From NCBI GenBank assembly GCA_037042185.1, contig JAXQJY010000020.1, positions 558,001 to 622,000 of the forward strand: 64,000 nt of DNA, given 5' to 3'. Shown piece after piece: positions 54,196 through 64,000 of the stretch (positions are counted from its first letter, which is position 1; every line of letters starts with the position of its first letter). The notes beneath the pieces are model-generated. The model worked only from the letters and a program-made list of their open reading frames with translations. It ran no database searches and was not told the origin of the DNA. Position numbers and translations under genes: made by a program. Source of the stretch: Sordariomycetes sp. S80-01Y. Lineage: Eukaryota > Ascomycota > Sordariomycetes.

Positions 54196-54444
54196 ATGAT
54201 GAAGATCACGCGTGCTATATCCTTGACGAACTTCGTGGTGGCTAGCTCCGCGCTAGGCTTCCAAGTTTTTGTATTGTACCCGTGGCACAAAGAGTTGGAC
54301 GCAAGATTCGAGGAATTGAAGAAGGAGCATTTGAAAGTACAGAGTGCGGTGGGAAACGGTCTGGCCGAGCTGCAGCAAAAGGCTTACTCAGGCAAGGAGG
54401 ATGAGCTGAAACGCCAAATCTCCCGAAGGTGGTGGTGGCTCTAA
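54196..54444 (+). CDS. Small membrane-anchored coiled-coil protein
   Basis: 82 residues in one exon. An N-terminal hydrophobic segment (ISLTNFVVASSALGFQVFVLY, residues about 8-28) is followed by a charged helix (KELDARFEELKKEHLKVQSA) that should form a coiled coil. The very short, basic N-terminus and absence of a cleavage site suggest a signal-anchor, as in small mitochondrial or ER membrane proteins. The non-random pattern supports a real gene, although I cannot name the family. A second Met directly follows the first. Confidence 0.6.
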   Translation: MMKITRAISLTNFVVASSALGFQVFVLYPWHKELDARFEELKKEHLKVQSAVGNGLAELQQKAYSGKEDELKRQISRRWWWL

Positions 54445-55086
54445 AACCTCTTGGAATAGACGGTATCTTATTTTCACTTGCCAAATGACCGCACATGGAC
54501 CAACCCTCGCAGAGACTATCAGAACCGCGAGGAACAAAATTGTGCCGGCTAAGGTCAAGCCTCTAGCTACAGCGGTAAGCAGGATGACCAGGGGCGCGCC
54601 ATTTCACGTGAGATTTGCCTAAGGTAGCGCCCTCTACTGCCCTCTCACATATGCTCCCCTCGCATCTGTAGTTGTGTAAACCAACTCTCCACAAACCATG
54701 GATTGGTCAAGCGCAAGCTTGCGGAGGGCCGCTAAAGCCTGTTAGCTCAACTGAATGAGGGTGCGCGAATCATCCATTGACCGGCTTTGGAGTGTATGAA
54801 GAAGTGAACGGTCAGGGAGCTATGTCAACTGCTGATGCTGGAAATGTCACGAGTGGAGAGTTCAGTCGAATCGACTCTTGAGCCGTTTATACAGGATCTC
54901 ATAGCAGACAATCAAACATGTCTGTGACCCAAGCAGGTCAACAATTGTCAAAGTATTTCGAGAAAAAGTGTGTTTGTAAAGACGAAGTTTCGTCATCTCG
55001 TCCTTTTGTTCATTGATCAAATCGAGTCATTAAAGCAAATGCACGCTCATAGCCGTCCCGTCTACCCCCGCTTCAAATGTCCGAAT
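54445..55086. other. Intergenic region
   Basis: About 640 bases between the small coiled-coil gene and the 3' end of the inositol oxygenase gene. Nothing recognised. Confidence 0.45.
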
Positions 55087-56007
55087 CTACCACTCAAGCT
55101 CGCCCTTGGGGAAGAACTCGTTGATCAGCCCCATGTAGTAGGGCTTCAGGTCCTCCACCTTGGGTACCTCGTCGCTCTTCGAGTACAGGTCGTACGGGTT
55201 GAAGGCCTGCACGGCCTTGAGCATGGCCCAGTCCTTCTCCACCATGAACTGCTGGTACGCGCCCTCCCGGTGCCACGGGTAGAAGGAGTGGTACCTGATC
55301 ATAGCCAGCGCCTCGTCCGGCAGCTCGCTCTGGTCCTTGACGACGTGGTACAGGTACTCGTCGTGGCCCCAGCTGAGCATGACGTTGTCCATGCCGCAGC
55401 CCTCGCTGTAGATGCCGTTCTTGGTGGAGTAGATGGCATCCTTGGAGTCGGGGTTGTTGACGAAGGTGTCGGGGTAGACGATGCGCTTGTCGAAGGCGCA
55501 GCCCACAGGGAACGTGTCGCCCACTACGTCCCACTGGCCCTGGGTGTCAAGCTCGGGGAAGAAGAGCATCAGCTTGCCGAGGTCGTGGATCAGGCCGGTG
55601 ACCTGCATCCATCTTGGCTTGCCGTCCCGTCGAATAGCCTCGGCGCTCTGCAAAAGATGCTCGATCTGTGACAGGGAGGTGTCGGGGTCGCTCTCGTCGA
55701 TCAACGTGTCCAGCTTCTCCATCGCCTGCCAGATGGTCATACGCGGCCTGACCCGCGAGGCGGAGTAAAACTTGTTGCGCGCGGCAAGGTTGTAGGCCAC
55801 TGTTTGCTTCTCGTGCTGCTCGCGGTAGAAGTTGCGTACGCGGTCGCACGCATCCTCGTACTGGCGGAACGTCTTCTTGTCCTTTGTGGCGTCGAACTTG
55901 GACTTCTGGTCGTACTTGATAGAGTTGACGTCGTCGATGGCGTCGGAAATAGCCTCGAGCTGGGCGCCGGTGTCGTCGTGGACGTCGGCGAGCGCTGTGG
56001 GTGCCAT
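55087..56007 (-). CDS. Myo-inositol oxygenase (MIOX)
   Basis: A single exon of 306 residues from MAPTALADVH; an upstream in-frame ATG at 56058 would add 17 residues without family resemblance. All six diiron ligands known from the mammalian enzyme have counterparts: His117 (IEHLLQ), His141-Asp142 (GLIHDLGK), His215 (SWGHDEYLY), His240 (RYHSFYPWH) and Asp273 (FNPYDLYSK). The enzyme opens myo-inositol with O2 to give D-glucuronate, the first step of inositol catabolism. No targeting signal, so cytosolic. None of the adjacent genes encode the next glucuronate-pathway steps. A TATA-like box on the minus strand lies near 56218. Confidence 0.95.
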   Translation of the reverse strand: MAPTALADVHDDTGAQLEAISDAIDDVNSIKYDQKSKFDATKDKKTFRQYEDACDRVRNFYREQHEKQTVAYNLAARNKFYSASRVRPRMTIWQAMEKLDTLIDESDPDTSLSQIEHLLQSAEAIRRDGKPRWMQVTGLIHDLGKLMLFFPELDTQGQWDVVGDTFPVGCAFDKRIVYPDTFVNNPDSKDAIYSTKNGIYSEGCGMDNVMLSWGHDEYLYHVVKDQSELPDEALAMIRYHSFYPWHREGAYQQFMVEKDWAMLKAVQAFNPYDLYSKSDEVPKVEDLKPYYMGLINEFFPKGELEW

Positions 56008-57997
56008 CTTGTGAGGTTTTGAGGTGGTTGTGTGTGACAAGGGGGGTAGTGCCTCCACGTCAGGTGGGTGAAGAGAGTTCCTGATGGAGGGAGGATGTGA
56101 CTAGGTCTATGTGTAAATCTGACGAGAATTACAATGACTCCTGCTAGAAATCTCGGAAAGAAGATATTTGATGTTTGAAGAATGATGTCGATTCAGAATA
56201 GACGAATGGTTCTTCCTCTATATACAATCTGACCAGAGTGCGGTTAATAGCCCTCTTGGACCCTGCAACCCCACGAGTTTTCCGCACTTGCTCAACTGGG
56301 AAAGCCCTCGCCGGCACTATCTATCGTACGTCATTTGACTCCATCGCCATGCAAACAATCGCAGAAGCGCGTCGATGATGGGATTTGGTGGCTAAAAGCT
56401 CGGTGCCCCTTGCCCCTCTCGTACCAGGAGCAGACATGACCGGCGGCGCTAGCCCTCACCTGAAAACCCAAATGGGTTGCGCTCCAATCCTATCAACCGG
56501 TGCAGCCTTCTTCTTTTGGACACATCTGTTTAGCGTGTAAGCCACTCCACGTTTTTAGTTTGGCGCTCCACTTGGCTGCTCGCTTATTTCCTCCCCTCAG
56601 TCCCGAGCCATTCGAAGAAGAGGTTTTACGATCGGTTCAGATGAGAATCTGGCTTGCCGGGGACATGAACCCCGGATCTCCGCCCCTGGAAGATCAGGGC
56701 ACTGATTGCTGGCGCCAAAGAGCCCCACGCCTGCCGCACGGTGGAAGAACTCCCATTCACGATGGCTTCAATTCCGCGACGGCTGAAAGGCCGGCAGTTT
56801 TCGATGCTGCAAAGGAGGGGTCGTGTCCTCGGGGCTTCTATGGCCGAAGCTTGCGCTCCCGATATAGATGCCGAGATGTCTCTGAAATGCAGGTTCTGTC
56901 TCGGGTGACACTGACCTGTCACTGGATGACGAATGCGTCACTTGCCCGTTCGGTCAAAGGGGAAAAGTTGGACGAAGGTCTGTTATCCCAATCAAGGGTC
57001 TTCGTCTTCCACAGCTGCGTGATTGAGATTCTCTGCATTCGTTCTTAGCACAGCACACTCCCCACGGAATCAAAATCCTCCGTTGCCAAGGTGCGCCCCA
57101 CGATGCCTTGGAGAGTTCGATCCTAAACCGACTGGCGGAGGCGATTTGCGAGTGAGTTGGAGCGAAGAGTGGACATCAGAACATCCTGGTATTTTAGGAA
57201 ATCTTCTCCTGAAGAGGTAAAGAATCCCGCGCAAGTGCTTGCGGGTACAGCTCAACAATGGCCGTTTGACTACTACCCGGCTACAGCACGTTAGAGAACG
57301 CTGAGATCATTTGCTCCTGGTGTTAGACAGCGAGGATTAGGGCTCGAGTCGCTTCTTCTTCGTTGTTGACTAACATTCGCCCTGTTGGGCAGGTTTTGGC
57401 GAGGCGATTGATCCACAGCCGCCCCCGAAGCTGCCGCCTGAGCTTGTGCTACCATCTCAGGACACTGAAACTCAACTTGTCAAACAACAGAAATCACTTA
57501 CAGTAGTTACCGCCGGGGCAGCATTTTCTTCTTTGTCTGTAACGGATGGTTTGACACGATGCCCGAAGAGATATTGACGGCTTGGGGCGTCCACTACTCA
57601 TTACGGAGTCCAACAGGAGCTATTCAGAATTCAAACCCCTTCCATTCATGAGGTGATTGAATGCTGTTCGTCTTCAACCTATCCCGCATTGGTTTTGTTC
57701 AGCTGCATCCATTGGGAGTGGCCTACTTCCCGACTGTGCCGGAGCTTAAGGAATGTCTGTCGTAGCCACAAAAGCGAAGGTGAAGCGAGCTTTTCTGATC
57801 TCACAATTTTTAAGGGGTTGATATTATCATTTGCACGGGACTGATATTAAGAGCGACGCTTGAGTGCCTTGAGGGTCTTTTCAGCGGCAAACACACTTCG
57901 TTACAGTATCACAAACTCATCACGTTCCTCAACATTCTAAATCTATCATCTAGTCTTACAACACTGTCACACCGTGACTTGTCCAGCAAGCACACCC
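56008..57997. other. Intergenic region, 2 kb
   Basis: Contains the MIOX promoter. A perfect 6-bp stem, 7-base loop hairpin at 56657-56675 resembles a tRNA T-arm but has no matching acceptor stem. Frames up to 180 codons (56500-57048) are not protein-like. No gene supported. Confidence 0.45.
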
Positions 57998-58351
57998 CTA
58001 CTCCTGTTGTGTCTGTCCTTTCCGAATACAAACACCGTAAGCATCAGCCTCAGAACCAGGCTTGTAGCATATCTCGTCCCCTTTGCAGTCCTTCACGACC
58101 TTGCAACTCGGGTACCCCAGCTGCGGCGCGTCAGGATTGCCGGGCTCGGTGGCGTTCTTGCCTTCTGCGATGCAGGCACCGTACGGCCAGTCCGCTGGGC
58201 CAGGCTTGTAGCACATTTCGCCCTTGTGGCAGTCAGGCGTCACTTTGCATCCCGGGTGTTGGAGCTCGGCGCGGGGTCGGTGGATGATTCCGGCTGAGGA
58301 GGTGGCTGTCAGGGAGAGGAGAGCGAGGGAGAGGGATCTGAAGGAGACCAT
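57998..58351 (-). CDS. Small secreted protein with two cysteine-knot-like repeats
   Basis: A single exon of 117 residues from MVSFRSLS. A signal peptide (LSLALLSLTATSSA) is followed by two tandem copies of a four-cysteine unit: HPGCKVTPDCHKGEMCYKPG..YGAC and YPSCKVVKDCKGDEICYKPG..YGVC, with spacing C-x5-C-x5-C-x11-C. They are joined by a linker with a NAT glycosylation site. All eight cysteines probably pair within the units. The features are those of apoplastic effectors or antimicrobial/protease-inhibitor-like proteins; I do not recognise a named family. A TATAAAAAG box (58511-58519, minus strand) lies about 160 bases upstream. Confidence 0.75.
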   Translation of the reverse strand: MVSFRSLSLALLSLTATSSAGIIHRPRAELQHPGCKVTPDCHKGEMCYKPGPADWPYGACIAEGKNATEPGNPDAPQLGYPSCKVVKDCKGDEICYKPGSEADAYGVCIRKGQTQQE

Positions 58352-59312
58352 TCTGGTGGTTGTATAGGGACGTATTCTTGTTGTTGCTTGATAGACGTAG
58401 AGAAACTGAGTCGTCCGCCAGGGATCGAACTGCTGAGGAAAGTGTATGGGATTGGTGAGGGTTGTAAAAGAAGCTTGTCGAGAGAGCATTCAACCATTGA
58501 GCAGAGACCCCTTTTTATACTGTTCCAACCGTCACTTTGCCGCGATCTCAGATATCTTGGCCGCATTGAATGCCGTTCTGCCATGTGAAGGGCTTCATGA
58601 TATCACCTAAGATGTTGAAGATCCAACTACGTCAACAGCGGCAATTGCCAGCCGCAGCCCCCGTCCCACGTTCTACCAAATACCGAAAGATCTGGCGGCG
58701 CTGTCAAAACAATCAGTATAGATCTGAGCTTCTGAAACAGGTCTCTTAGTCTGACGTGACCTCAAGACACGCAAGCTGAGCGAGATCGCCAATCCTCCGA
58801 CACGCAGCGGACGGCAGTGGCTGGACCCTGAAATGCGCGCCGCAATCCTTCGGCAGATCAAAACGCCTCTCCCGCTGTCCCAGCCTATAGAGATAAAATC
58901 ATGACCAGTAATATTGTGGTCTTGGTGAAAATGGGTTTCGGAATGTCGGCTGTTGGGTGGGGGTTGCGATTGAGGACGCAGGGTTGAGGGTCCTTGCCGT
59001 AGAGGAACACTCGGGACCGACAGTTTCGGAAGCCCCGTTGGTCCCCAAACGCGGCAGACATTCTATGAGGCCACCTCATCAAGGGATTTATACTGTAATT
59101 TGCGAGTCTTTGGCACAGCCGAGGACATTCGACACTGACTCAATGATCCATGGTGTCTGAAAAGACCGGAGTGGAACTACGCTCAAGAGACAAGGATATC
59201 TTCGAGTTCAATAAACATCTTCTTCGTAATCTACTTGCTGTTTAACGTCTTAGTGATTCGGAAAGTTCGCCTAAGTTGCTGGGAATCCAGAATTTGGACT
59301 CCACTGAATCGT
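58352..59312. other. Intergenic region
   Basis: Promoter of the small secreted-protein gene and 3' flank of the transporter gene. Only short frames; nothing else seen. Confidence 0.45.
58511..58519 (-). promoter_or_regulatory. TATA box of the cysteine-repeat secreted protein gene
   Basis: TATAAAAAG on the minus strand, about 160 bases upstream of the start codon at 58351. Confidence 0.5.
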
Positions 59313-61105
59313 TTAGTACTTGTACCTCCATCCTCTTTCGCTGCCCGAGTGCTCAGACCATCCCTCAGCTTCATCCAACTTCTTATTCAGCTTGATGCAC
59401 CTCCACCTGACTAGGCAAGCCGAAAGTACCGTCAATGCACAACCAACGATCAGAAGGCCACCGCCCATGCGGTAGTGCGGTTCCTGGCTCCTGGGGTAGA
59501 AATACGGACTGAACCAGTGGCTCGACTGTGAGATGCAGTTCGCAATAGCAATCAGAGCCGCCTTCTTCGCTCTCGGTGCCGGAACAACCGTCGTCTCCCA
59601 GGACAGCTGCAAGTTGAGGCCAGAGTAGGTACCGCAGACAAGTAAGATGATGCCGATGTACCGCGCGGCAACGTTGAGCGTGCCAATGAGGATGCCGCAG
59701 CCACCGGCTGAGATGATGATGGGAATGATGACGTGCAACGTCGATTCTTGGAACTTGCCGCAGGACCAGGCGAGACAGCAGGCGGCGATGTAGGCGAGGG
59801 CGTAAGGGGGCGCTTGGATGAGGTAGGTTGTCATCTTGTTGAAGCCGAAGGTGTTCATGATGGAGGGAAGGAAGTCCTTGAAGGACTGCGCCGTGACAAG
59901 GGCGAAATGCATGAGGCAAAAGTACCTATTTCATTATTAGTCAGTATATTCGTGACCACTGAAAGGCTGTGAGAGCTGCTTACCATGTGAAGGGCTCCTT
60001 GACTGCTTCCTTCAGACCATCCCAGGTGCCGCCCATCTTCTCATCGCGACCACCGTTGCTAACGAGGACACGATACTGCGCCATCTCACGCTCCTGTTCA
60101 GTAAAGAATTTTGTGTTGTGAGGCCACTCAGGAAGGAAGATGAAAGAAGCAACCGCAACAACGATGGAAGCGATGCCCTCAATCAAGAAGAACCACTGCC
60201 AAGCATGCAGGCCGGCGATGCCGTCCATGTTCTCAAGGATGCCGGCCGCTAGGAAACCAGAGATGATGTTCGATATGGTGTTACCCGCGTGCCAGATAGC
60301 CATTCGGATGGGAGACTCTTCTTTGGTGTACCAACTCGATGTCATGAGAGTCAGACCGGGGAAGAAGGGAGCCTCTGTGAGGCCAATGTAGAAGCGAATC
60401 ATGCAGAAGCCAACACCGTTGGTCATGGCTGGCATGCAGATCGTGCCGACGGACCACATGAGCATGATTGTGGGGAGGAAAAGCCGCGGGTTGGATTTGG
60501 CGAGGATGAGGTTACCGGGAAGCTGACCGATGAGGTAGCCGACGTAGAAAGTTGAGATACCCGCGTTCCAGACGGTGTCACTCATGCCTAGATCAGTTTG
60601 AAGACCGGCGAGACGGGCATTGGAGACGTTGATACGGTCGAGATAGCTATTGATGTTAGTTGTTATCTTCTTCGAACCTCACTGGCCGTCGGACTTACTT
60701 CATCAAAAACATGAGCGTGACGCAGGGCATCATTCTCCAATCTAGCTTTGAAACAACCTTCTTGTTCAAGGCATCCATCTGCTCCTTGCTCAGGTCCCTC
60801 AAGAGCGGAAACCTGGCCTGGATCTCCTCAGGAGGAATGTAGAAGCCTTCATTGCCATACCCACCGTTGTGGCTGACAGACTCAACACACTCTGAGAGTT
60901 CTTTCTTCGTGTCCTCATCAACAGACACACGCCCGTCGTTCTGAGGAGCAGGGACGTCCAGATCTGGAGCCGTCGAGGACACCCGTGCAGGAGGAGGAGG
61001 AGCGACCATCTTGTCAAACTTGTCTCTTAGATACTGGAGAGTCGAGGTTCGGGATGTGGGAGTTGATGTGGAGGTGGAGGAGCCTGAGACATTCTGGGGA
61101 GCCAT
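59313..61105 (-). CDS. MFS transporter, allantoate-permease (Dal5-like) family
   Basis: Three exons: 60699-61105, 59984-60646 and 59313-59925, encoding 560 residues. Introns of 52 and 57 nt are GTAAGT..AATAG and GTAAGC..AATAG; the junctions give MNYLDRINVSNA and EPFTWYFC. The N-terminus is long, disordered and Ser/Thr-rich, then about 12 membrane segments follow. The family signature regions are LDWRMMPCVTLMFLMNYLDRINVSNA, GYLIGQLPGNLILAKSNPR, RFYIGLTEAPFFPG and SSHWFSPYFYPRSQEPHY near the end. Dal5-type proteins move allantoate, nicotinate, carboxylates or dipeptides across the plasma membrane; this substrate is unknown. Confidence 0.9.
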
Positions 61106-61773
61106 TGTCTTATAGGGATCGTCCCGCTCAGCTCTGCAGACCTAGTCGACGACGGGAACATGCTTAGGAAACTCCTCAGAGACGAGTTTGACGATGGAGG
61201 CCACCCTTCGCCAAGTGTTTGGTAGCGTGGAGACCCCGCGAAGTTTTCCCCGCGCTACCAGGGATTTGCTCCCGCGGGAACGTGGTGGAGGAGTTCAGCC
61301 GTCGCATGGTTCCCCTCTTCTCTGAATGGTAACGAATTGGTAAGCCGAGCTGGCTAGCGAGATCGGAGAGTAACTTTCCGGCGCGTTGCCGAATTGAGGC
61401 TGGTGATGATGTAAAAAACGGCGGGACGACCCTGCAGTTGCGACGTTGGTGTTCGTGCATGGGTTGGGGGTTCGTTTCCACGTGGGGGACGGTCGTGCTG
61501 TCGATCCGGAGCCGATTCATGCTGATGACCAAGTTGCGCAAGTTCAATGGAGTAAGGCTAACGTGGTGAGGAATGATTTGGAGCTGCGACACGTGTAGAC
61601 ATGTATGAAAGACATTGGTTGTAAATGCAAACAGCTCCGATGACCCTACGGGTATTATTTTGCACCATGGCGAGATGGCAGTACTCTAGCTCGGTATTAT
61701 CCCGAAGGAAATTGACAGAAGTGGGAGGTCCATTGAGGCCAATTTAAATGCAGGAAATCTATAATTAACGTGT
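61106..61773. other. Intergenic region
   Basis: Promoter of the allantoate-permease-type gene and 3' flank of the citrate carrier. No gene seen. Confidence 0.5.
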
Positions 61774-62812
61774 TCATTGTCCCTTCATCCCCATTAGCAG
61801 TCCAGAAACATTCTCATAAACCGTGAACACAATACCGCCGCTCAGGACCAGTCGCCCCAATCTCATCGTACTCCCGCTCCAAAACTCCCTGATGCCACCG
61901 CTCCTTAAGATGTCCTTGACAGCCTCCATGGTGGTGGCTCCCTTGGCGCCCTGTGCTCTTGTCTTGATCGTATCGAAAGGCTGCGAAGCGTAGACGGTGA
62001 TAACACCGGCTGTGGCGCCCATGCCGAAAGTCAGGAATGGGTTCTTCGTGTTTTTGACATTGGTGCGGGCCGCAACAGCTTCTTTGATGACGTTGTAAGA
62101 GCCCATGCGGACGGCGACGGTGGCTGACTGCTTCATGGTCGTCGAGATGAGGCCACGGTAGAGCTCGGTGATGCCACGTTCGGCGACAATGGTTCGTAGA
62201 GCATGGAAACCTCCCCTGTAGCGCTTCGTTGCTGATCGAGCGTCGTCGATTCTATGGGAAGTCAGCTCATGTTCATGAATTGTAGTCCGCGCTTCAACGT
62301 ACAGGGCAGTCTTGACGCGCTCAGTGGGCGTCACGGCGACAACGCTCTCGACGGCACCGGCGCACATCCCAGCCGCTATCGCTCTTGCAGGCGACAGCTT
62401 CCCATCTGAGTCCACCAGCTGACTCTTGATAGCGTCAAATGACAGGAATCGAACGCCAGCCTTGAAGGCAGTTCCCAGTATCAGCGTTGAGCAGCCCGTG
62501 TAGATGGCGCGGATGCCATCTTGGCGAGCAGTCTGCGACACCACGGCAAGAGGGTTTCTTGATACAGGAGCACCAGTGCTTTTGCTGAGCTGCGCCCTTG
62601 TTTTGGCGAATTCGAAGGGGTACTGGATTCTGGTTAGACATGCCCCGGAGATGCTAAGGATGGGCCAGGCTTACTGTAGCTGTTGCTTCAACGGCTCCTC
62701 CGATCGCGCCTGATAATAAGGAGACACCGGGCGTGACGACTTTCTTCTTTGCTTCGAGCTTCTCCAGCTGAGGCTTTGAAGCTACCAGTTGAGGTTGCGC
62801 GATGGTAGCCAT
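61774..62812 (-). CDS. CTP1: Mitochondrial citrate/tricarboxylate carrier
   Basis: Three exons: 62675-62812, 62303-62622 and 61774-62251, encoding 311 residues. Introns are 52 and 51 nt. The second intron is a multiple of three with no stop, so reading through it would insert a false segment; splicing restores ERVKTALIDDARSATKRY, the family sequence. Three mitochondrial-carrier repeats are visible with Px[DE]xx[KR]-type motifs: YPFEFAKTRAQ, TPTERVKTAL and QPFDTIKTRAQ. It should exchange citrate for malate or phosphoenolpyruvate across the inner membrane, feeding cytosolic acetyl-CoA and lipid synthesis. It is divergent from a Zn2Cys6 regulator. Confidence 0.92.
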
Positions 62813-63376
62813 GATGTGATGTGTCCGTTCTCTCACGCAGATGTGGTTTAAGGAGGAGAAGACTTCACCCTGGGCGAGATTGAGAAGAACTGCACTGCGA
62901 GATTCTGCTCTGCTTCGGAATCTGACCGAGCCTGGTCAGATTATCATGAGATCCTTTGGATTTCCAAGATCTGGAGTCTTGGGCGTTGCGCGTTCGAGAG
63001 GTTCGGGCAAAGTCCGAGAGGGAGACGGCTGCATGGTGAGAGCGGACACAGCCCATTTTTGATGACTAGGCCCAAACGGAGACCCGTAGTGACCAAAAGA
63101 GCCGCGTTTTCCAGTCCTCGTCGACAGTAGAGCTATTTTGGCTGCAGCGATATCGCCTGTCTCGAGATAGAAGGTTGAAGCTCTCCAAAGGGTTCAGGAG
63201 CGGAAGCGGGCTGGTGGAGTTCCCCCAATTTCTCCACAGTCAATTCAGGTTCCCGCGGGGAGAAGCAGTTCCCGGTCTTCCCGTCATCGGCTTCCAGTTC
63301 CCGTGGATGGCTGCCCTCAAACTCCTCCCATCTTCTGCTCCCCTCGTGTCGCTTATCCCGCAAGGCCAGAAACGAG
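62813..63376. other. Divergent promoter region
   Basis: 564 bases between the citrate carrier and the terminal Zn2Cys6 gene. No gene or clear box recognised. Confidence 0.5.
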
Positions 63377-64000
63377 ATGCAGTCCAGCCGCGGAAAGGCC
63401 CCTTCCCGCGACAGCGCGCGCACTAAACGCTCCCGTCGACGGGCAGCGGAAGCGTGCTCATTCTGCCGCCGGCGCAAGGTTCGTTGACAGCCCCGCGATG
63501 AATGTGAGCGAATACGGACTGAGCTGGAGCAGATCAAATGCAACGCCGAGAGGCCCACCTGCAACAATTGCAAGACGTACGAGAATGAGTGCGTCTATGA
63601 GCCCATCCCCGAGGAGGCCAAGGAGGCTGGTCGAGAGAGGCACGTGCGCACCAAACGGCGCAAGACTGAAGCTTCTACTCCCGACAGGACGCAGAAGAGC
63701 TCTTCTGCTAGACAGTCAGAGTCGCCTCTGCCGCAGACTCCTGATGTGAGAGATGGAGCGGATAAGGAGACTTCGCAGACCTGGAGACCGGCGCCTGAGC
63801 GGGCATCTGAAGCCAGCGTATCGAGGATCTTGGTCTCTGCTAACGGAGTGTCGAGCTACCATGGACGGACCAGTGCCTTGTTTGAGGACAACATCCAGGA
63901 GAGACCACCAAAGGCCGATCAGAGGCGCATGCCGGATGACTGGGTAGAACGTGGTCTCGTCGCCGAAGCAGCGCGACAGCGTCAGATGGAAGAGCTCAAC
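63377..64000 (+). CDS. Zn2Cys6 transcription factor, 3' partial
   Basis: Exon 1 is 63377-63478 (34 codons); a 54-nt intron (GTTCGT..GAGCAG) follows; exon 2 starts at 63533 and runs off the window, for at least 190 residues. Splicing completes the zinc cluster: Cys 27, 30, 37, 44, 47 and 54, with SFCRRRKIKCNAERPTC. A basic region (RTKRSRRR) precedes the cluster and another (RHVRTKRRKTE) follows it; either could act as a nuclear signal. The rest visible is polar linker. It may regulate genes beyond the window; its divergence from the citrate carrier does not prove a link. Confidence 0.85.

Noticed and set aside
56657-56675. tRNA T-arm-like hairpin on the minus strand (6-bp stem, 7-base loop)
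   Set aside because: The loop lacks the near-invariant A at its fifth position, and no sequence able to pair as an acceptor stem lies within 150 bases.
58428-58450. B-box-like GTTCGATCC on the minus strand
   Set aside because: The flanks do not form a T-stem and there is no A-box; it lies in the leader of a secreted-protein gene.
1-64000. CRISPR arrays, rRNA genes, retroelement LTR pairs
   Set aside because: No regularly spaced repeats, rRNA-like segments or long direct terminal repeats were found on reading both strands.

Overview
The window looks like nuclear DNA of a filamentous ascomycete (Pezizomycotina, probably a Sordariomycete; genus not determinable by eye). Reasons: dense genes on both strands with no operons; introns of 44-140 nt (mostly 44-72) with GT..AG ends and CTGAC/CTAAC branch sites; GC-rich codon use; and typical fungal families (Zn2Cys6 regulators, a P450, DUF3632, DUF4139/4140, GPI-like and small cysteine-rich secreted proteins).

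Layout. 1-20.4 kb is a GC-rich stretch. It holds the end of a cysteine-rich membrane protein, a disordered/coiled-coil protein, a three-exon P450, a zinc alcohol dehydrogenase, a secreted PI-PLC-like phosphodiesterase, a small membrane protein, a DUF3632 protein, an unknown protein, an NmrA-like reductase with an apparent frameshift, a DUF4140/DUF4139 protein carrying an FG-repeat and polyQ insert, and a GPI-like surface protein. 21.5-32.2 kb is accessory in character. AT-rich decayed DNA holds a MITE-like inverted-repeat element, two copies of a RIP-like repeat and a Mutator-like transposase remnant. Between these lies an apparently intact trio: a cytosolic GH35/DUF5597 glycosidase, a sugar transporter and a Zn2Cys6 regulator. 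32.2-39 kb holds an unknown protein built of two similar modules, a three-exon Zn2Cys6 regulator and a small serine-rich protein. 39.0-43.1 kb has no gene I can support.

43.1-49 kb is conserved housekeeping: a TBC RabGAP, a UbcH7-like E2 and the ribosome-biogenesis factor RRP1. 50.4-53.1 kb is a secreted GH2 glycosidase. 54-64 kb holds a tiny membrane/coiled-coil protein, myo-inositol oxygenase, a two-repeat cysteine-rich secreted protein, an allantoate-permease-type transporter, the mitochondrial citrate carrier and the start of another Zn2Cys6 regulator.

The most coherent unit is the GH35-transporter-regulator trio. The first two genes diverge from a shared 738-bp promoter with four CCCGAAG heptamers and a matching TATAAGTAT box on each side. 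This suggests a co-regulated uptake-and-cleavage module for a galactoside-like sugar. That function is inference; the gene families and motifs are read directly from the sequence.
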